Of a stretch of DNA of 64,000 nt, positions 63,522 to 64,000 are shown piece by piece. The notes under the pieces were generated by a model. That model made no database searches. It had not been told where the DNA came from and saw only the letters and a list, made by a program, of their open reading frames with translations. Position 1 is the stretch's first letter; each line of letters begins with the position of its first letter. Source of the stretch: G963663315 sp965231905 (GTDB lineage Bacteria > Pseudomonadota > Gammaproteobacteria > Arenicellales > Poriferihabitantaceae); NCBI GenBank assembly GCA_965231905.1, contig CBDDOO010000002.1, forward strand, positions 558,001-622,000. The letters run 5' to 3'. Made by a program: the position numbers and the translations under genes.

Positions 63522-63632
63522 GATTATATTAAAATCATTATTCGACCCGTTTGTCAAGACTCTTGGCGAATTTTGTATCACGTCAATCACGGCTTTCTCC
63601 TCTGTTGGCATCCATTCCAATTTATCCATCAT
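63522..63632 (-). other. Upstream ORF entering the repeat array, possible alternative N-terminus
   Basis: From ATG 63632 a frame of 37 codons (beginning MMDKLEWMPTEEKAV) reaches the array, runs through it as AGSPDRRI repeats and stops at 63267 in a frame other than that of the autotransporter. In the autotransporter frame a TAA stands at 63526-63524, directly before the array. The ORF has no convincing ribosome binding site and no recognised homology; its interest is its frame relation to the downstream gene. Confidence 0.25.
63523..63557 (-). promoter_or_regulatory. Promoter-like sequence abutting the octamer array
   Basis: On the minus strand TTGACA (63557-63552) is followed after 18 bases by TTTAAT (63533-63528), and a perfect TATAAT overlaps at 63528-63523. 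Transcription would start at or inside the first repeats, making the array the leader of the autotransporter mRNA. A second TTGACA lies farther upstream (about 63649-63644). Confidence 0.4.
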
Positions 63633-63689
63633 AGCGCTGGCTTGTCAAGGAATATCGGACAGGAATATCGGTCGGTCAGAATATTGGCG

Positions 63690-63748
63690 GGCGGGCACGG
63701 AGACCCGCTCCCCGATCAGAGCCGGCCCCCGACCTGATCGGGGGCCGG
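63690..63748. repeat. Hairpin repeat related to the element at 38.3 kb
   Basis: GGGCACGGAGACCCGCTCC (from 63693) matches the 38330 element in all but about two or three of 19 positions. It is followed by a perfect 11-bp inverted repeat, CCGGCCCCCGA at 63722-63732 and TCGGGGGCCGG at 63738-63748, with loop CCTGA. No T-tract follows on either strand, so it is not a typical terminator. It lies in the 260-base gap between the repeat array and the last gene; the rest of that gap shows no gene. Confidence 0.5.
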
Positions 63749-63785
63749 GGACAGGCTCTTACGATGCGGTTTCTTTTTCAACCAT

Positions 63786-64000
63786 TCATTGATCTGTTTC
63801 GGATTTGCGCTTTATCCGGGCAATTTCCACCAATCCCTGGTTCATTTTCTGACTCAGTGTCGAGAAATCCGCCCCCTCACACATTGTTTCACAGCCGGTG
63901 ACCATCCGGTTCCTCAAGTCTTCGGTCAACTCCGGGGCGGCCAGACGGCTCCACGGCAGCTTCAATGCAGGGCCGAATTGATCCAGACAGTAGGCCATGC
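63786..64000 (-). CDS. C-terminal fragment of a carnitine 3-dehydrogenase-like enzyme (cut by window end)
   Basis: The last 71 or so codons of a minus-strand gene whose start lies beyond the window; the ATG at 63998 may be internal. The residues FGPALKLPWSRLAAPELTEDL resemble the C-terminal region of L-carnitine dehydrogenase and related 3-hydroxyacyl-CoA dehydrogenases, including the later GLVEIAR stretch. Carnitine dehydrogenase makes dehydrocarnitine, a known substrate class of BKACE enzymes such as the one at 48.7 kb. The nucleotide-binding domain is not visible, so the assignment is moderate. Confidence 0.5.
   Translation of the reverse strand, partial: MAYCLDQFGPALKLPWSRLAAPELTEDLRNRMVTGCETMCEGADFSTLSQKMNQGLVEIARIKRKSETDQ

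Noticed and set aside
63193..63792. Plus-strand frames running through the octamer array with a repeated 8-residue unit
   Set aside because: The array is open in all frames by its composition; no start signal or homology on the plus strand supports a protein.

Overview
The window is a stretch of a gammaproteobacterial chromosome, mostly housekeeping DNA of moderate GC. Marker gene orders support this: lon-hupB-ppiD, ridA-recG, a complete mra/dcw cell wall and division cluster running into ftsZ-lpxC-dciA-secA-argJ-mutT, TPR protein-lolB-ispE divergent from hemA-prfA-prmC, and a MurE with the meso-diaminopimelate motif. Sarcosine oxidase, a beta-keto acid cleavage enzyme, a carnitine-dehydrogenase-like fragment and a bacterial voltage-gated sodium channel suggest a marine or host-associated organism that uses methylated amines; this lifestyle reading is inference.

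Layout. 1-1.6 kb: end of a heterotetrameric sarcosine oxidase operon (soxA, soxG). 1.7-7 kb: lon, hupB, tRNA-Val, tRNA-Asp, ppiD. 7-14.7 kb, minus strand: pyrC, priA, Nudix hydrolase, ubiA, recG, ridA; upstream of priA lies an AT-rich gap with a cluster of DnaA boxes and a 17-codon ORF with a perfect Shine-Dalgarno sequence. 14.8-37.6 kb: the mra/dcw cluster, started by a clear promoter with 10-bp-phased MraZ repeats, with most genes overlapping by a few bases; ddl is missing. 37.7-50.6 kb: a coiled-coil membrane protein, a structured repeat element, agmatinase, ispE-lolB-TPR, hemA-prfA-prmC, an MFS transporter, hspQ, a NaChBac-type channel, a BKACE enzyme and a beta-hydroxyacid dehydrogenase. 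50.7-57.2 kb, minus strand: an orphan AAA ATPase and a peptide-type ABC transporter operon whose binding-protein gene is separated from the permeases by a hairpin terminator.

57.2-63.6 kb is unlike the rest: a very GC-rich gene for an autotransporter of about 2,020 residues with Calx-beta repeats. Immediately upstream of its start sit 22 perfect tandem copies of the octamer GATCCGGC, between a promoter-like sequence and the start codon. An upstream ORF enters the array in a different frame and would be fused in frame to the autotransporter after gain of one octamer or loss of two. This is a strong candidate for a phase-variable surface protein, and each repeat also carries a Dam site (GATC). 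The window ends with a hairpin repeat related to one at 38.3 kb and with the C-terminus of a carnitine-dehydrogenase-like enzyme.

The dcw block supplies peptidoglycan precursors (MurB-F, MraY, MurG), septal synthesis (FtsW, FtsI) and the divisome (FtsL, FtsQ, FtsA, FtsZ). LpxC, LolB and SecA add lipid A synthesis, lipoprotein sorting and protein export. PriA, RecG and DciA serve replication restart, fork repair and helicase loading.
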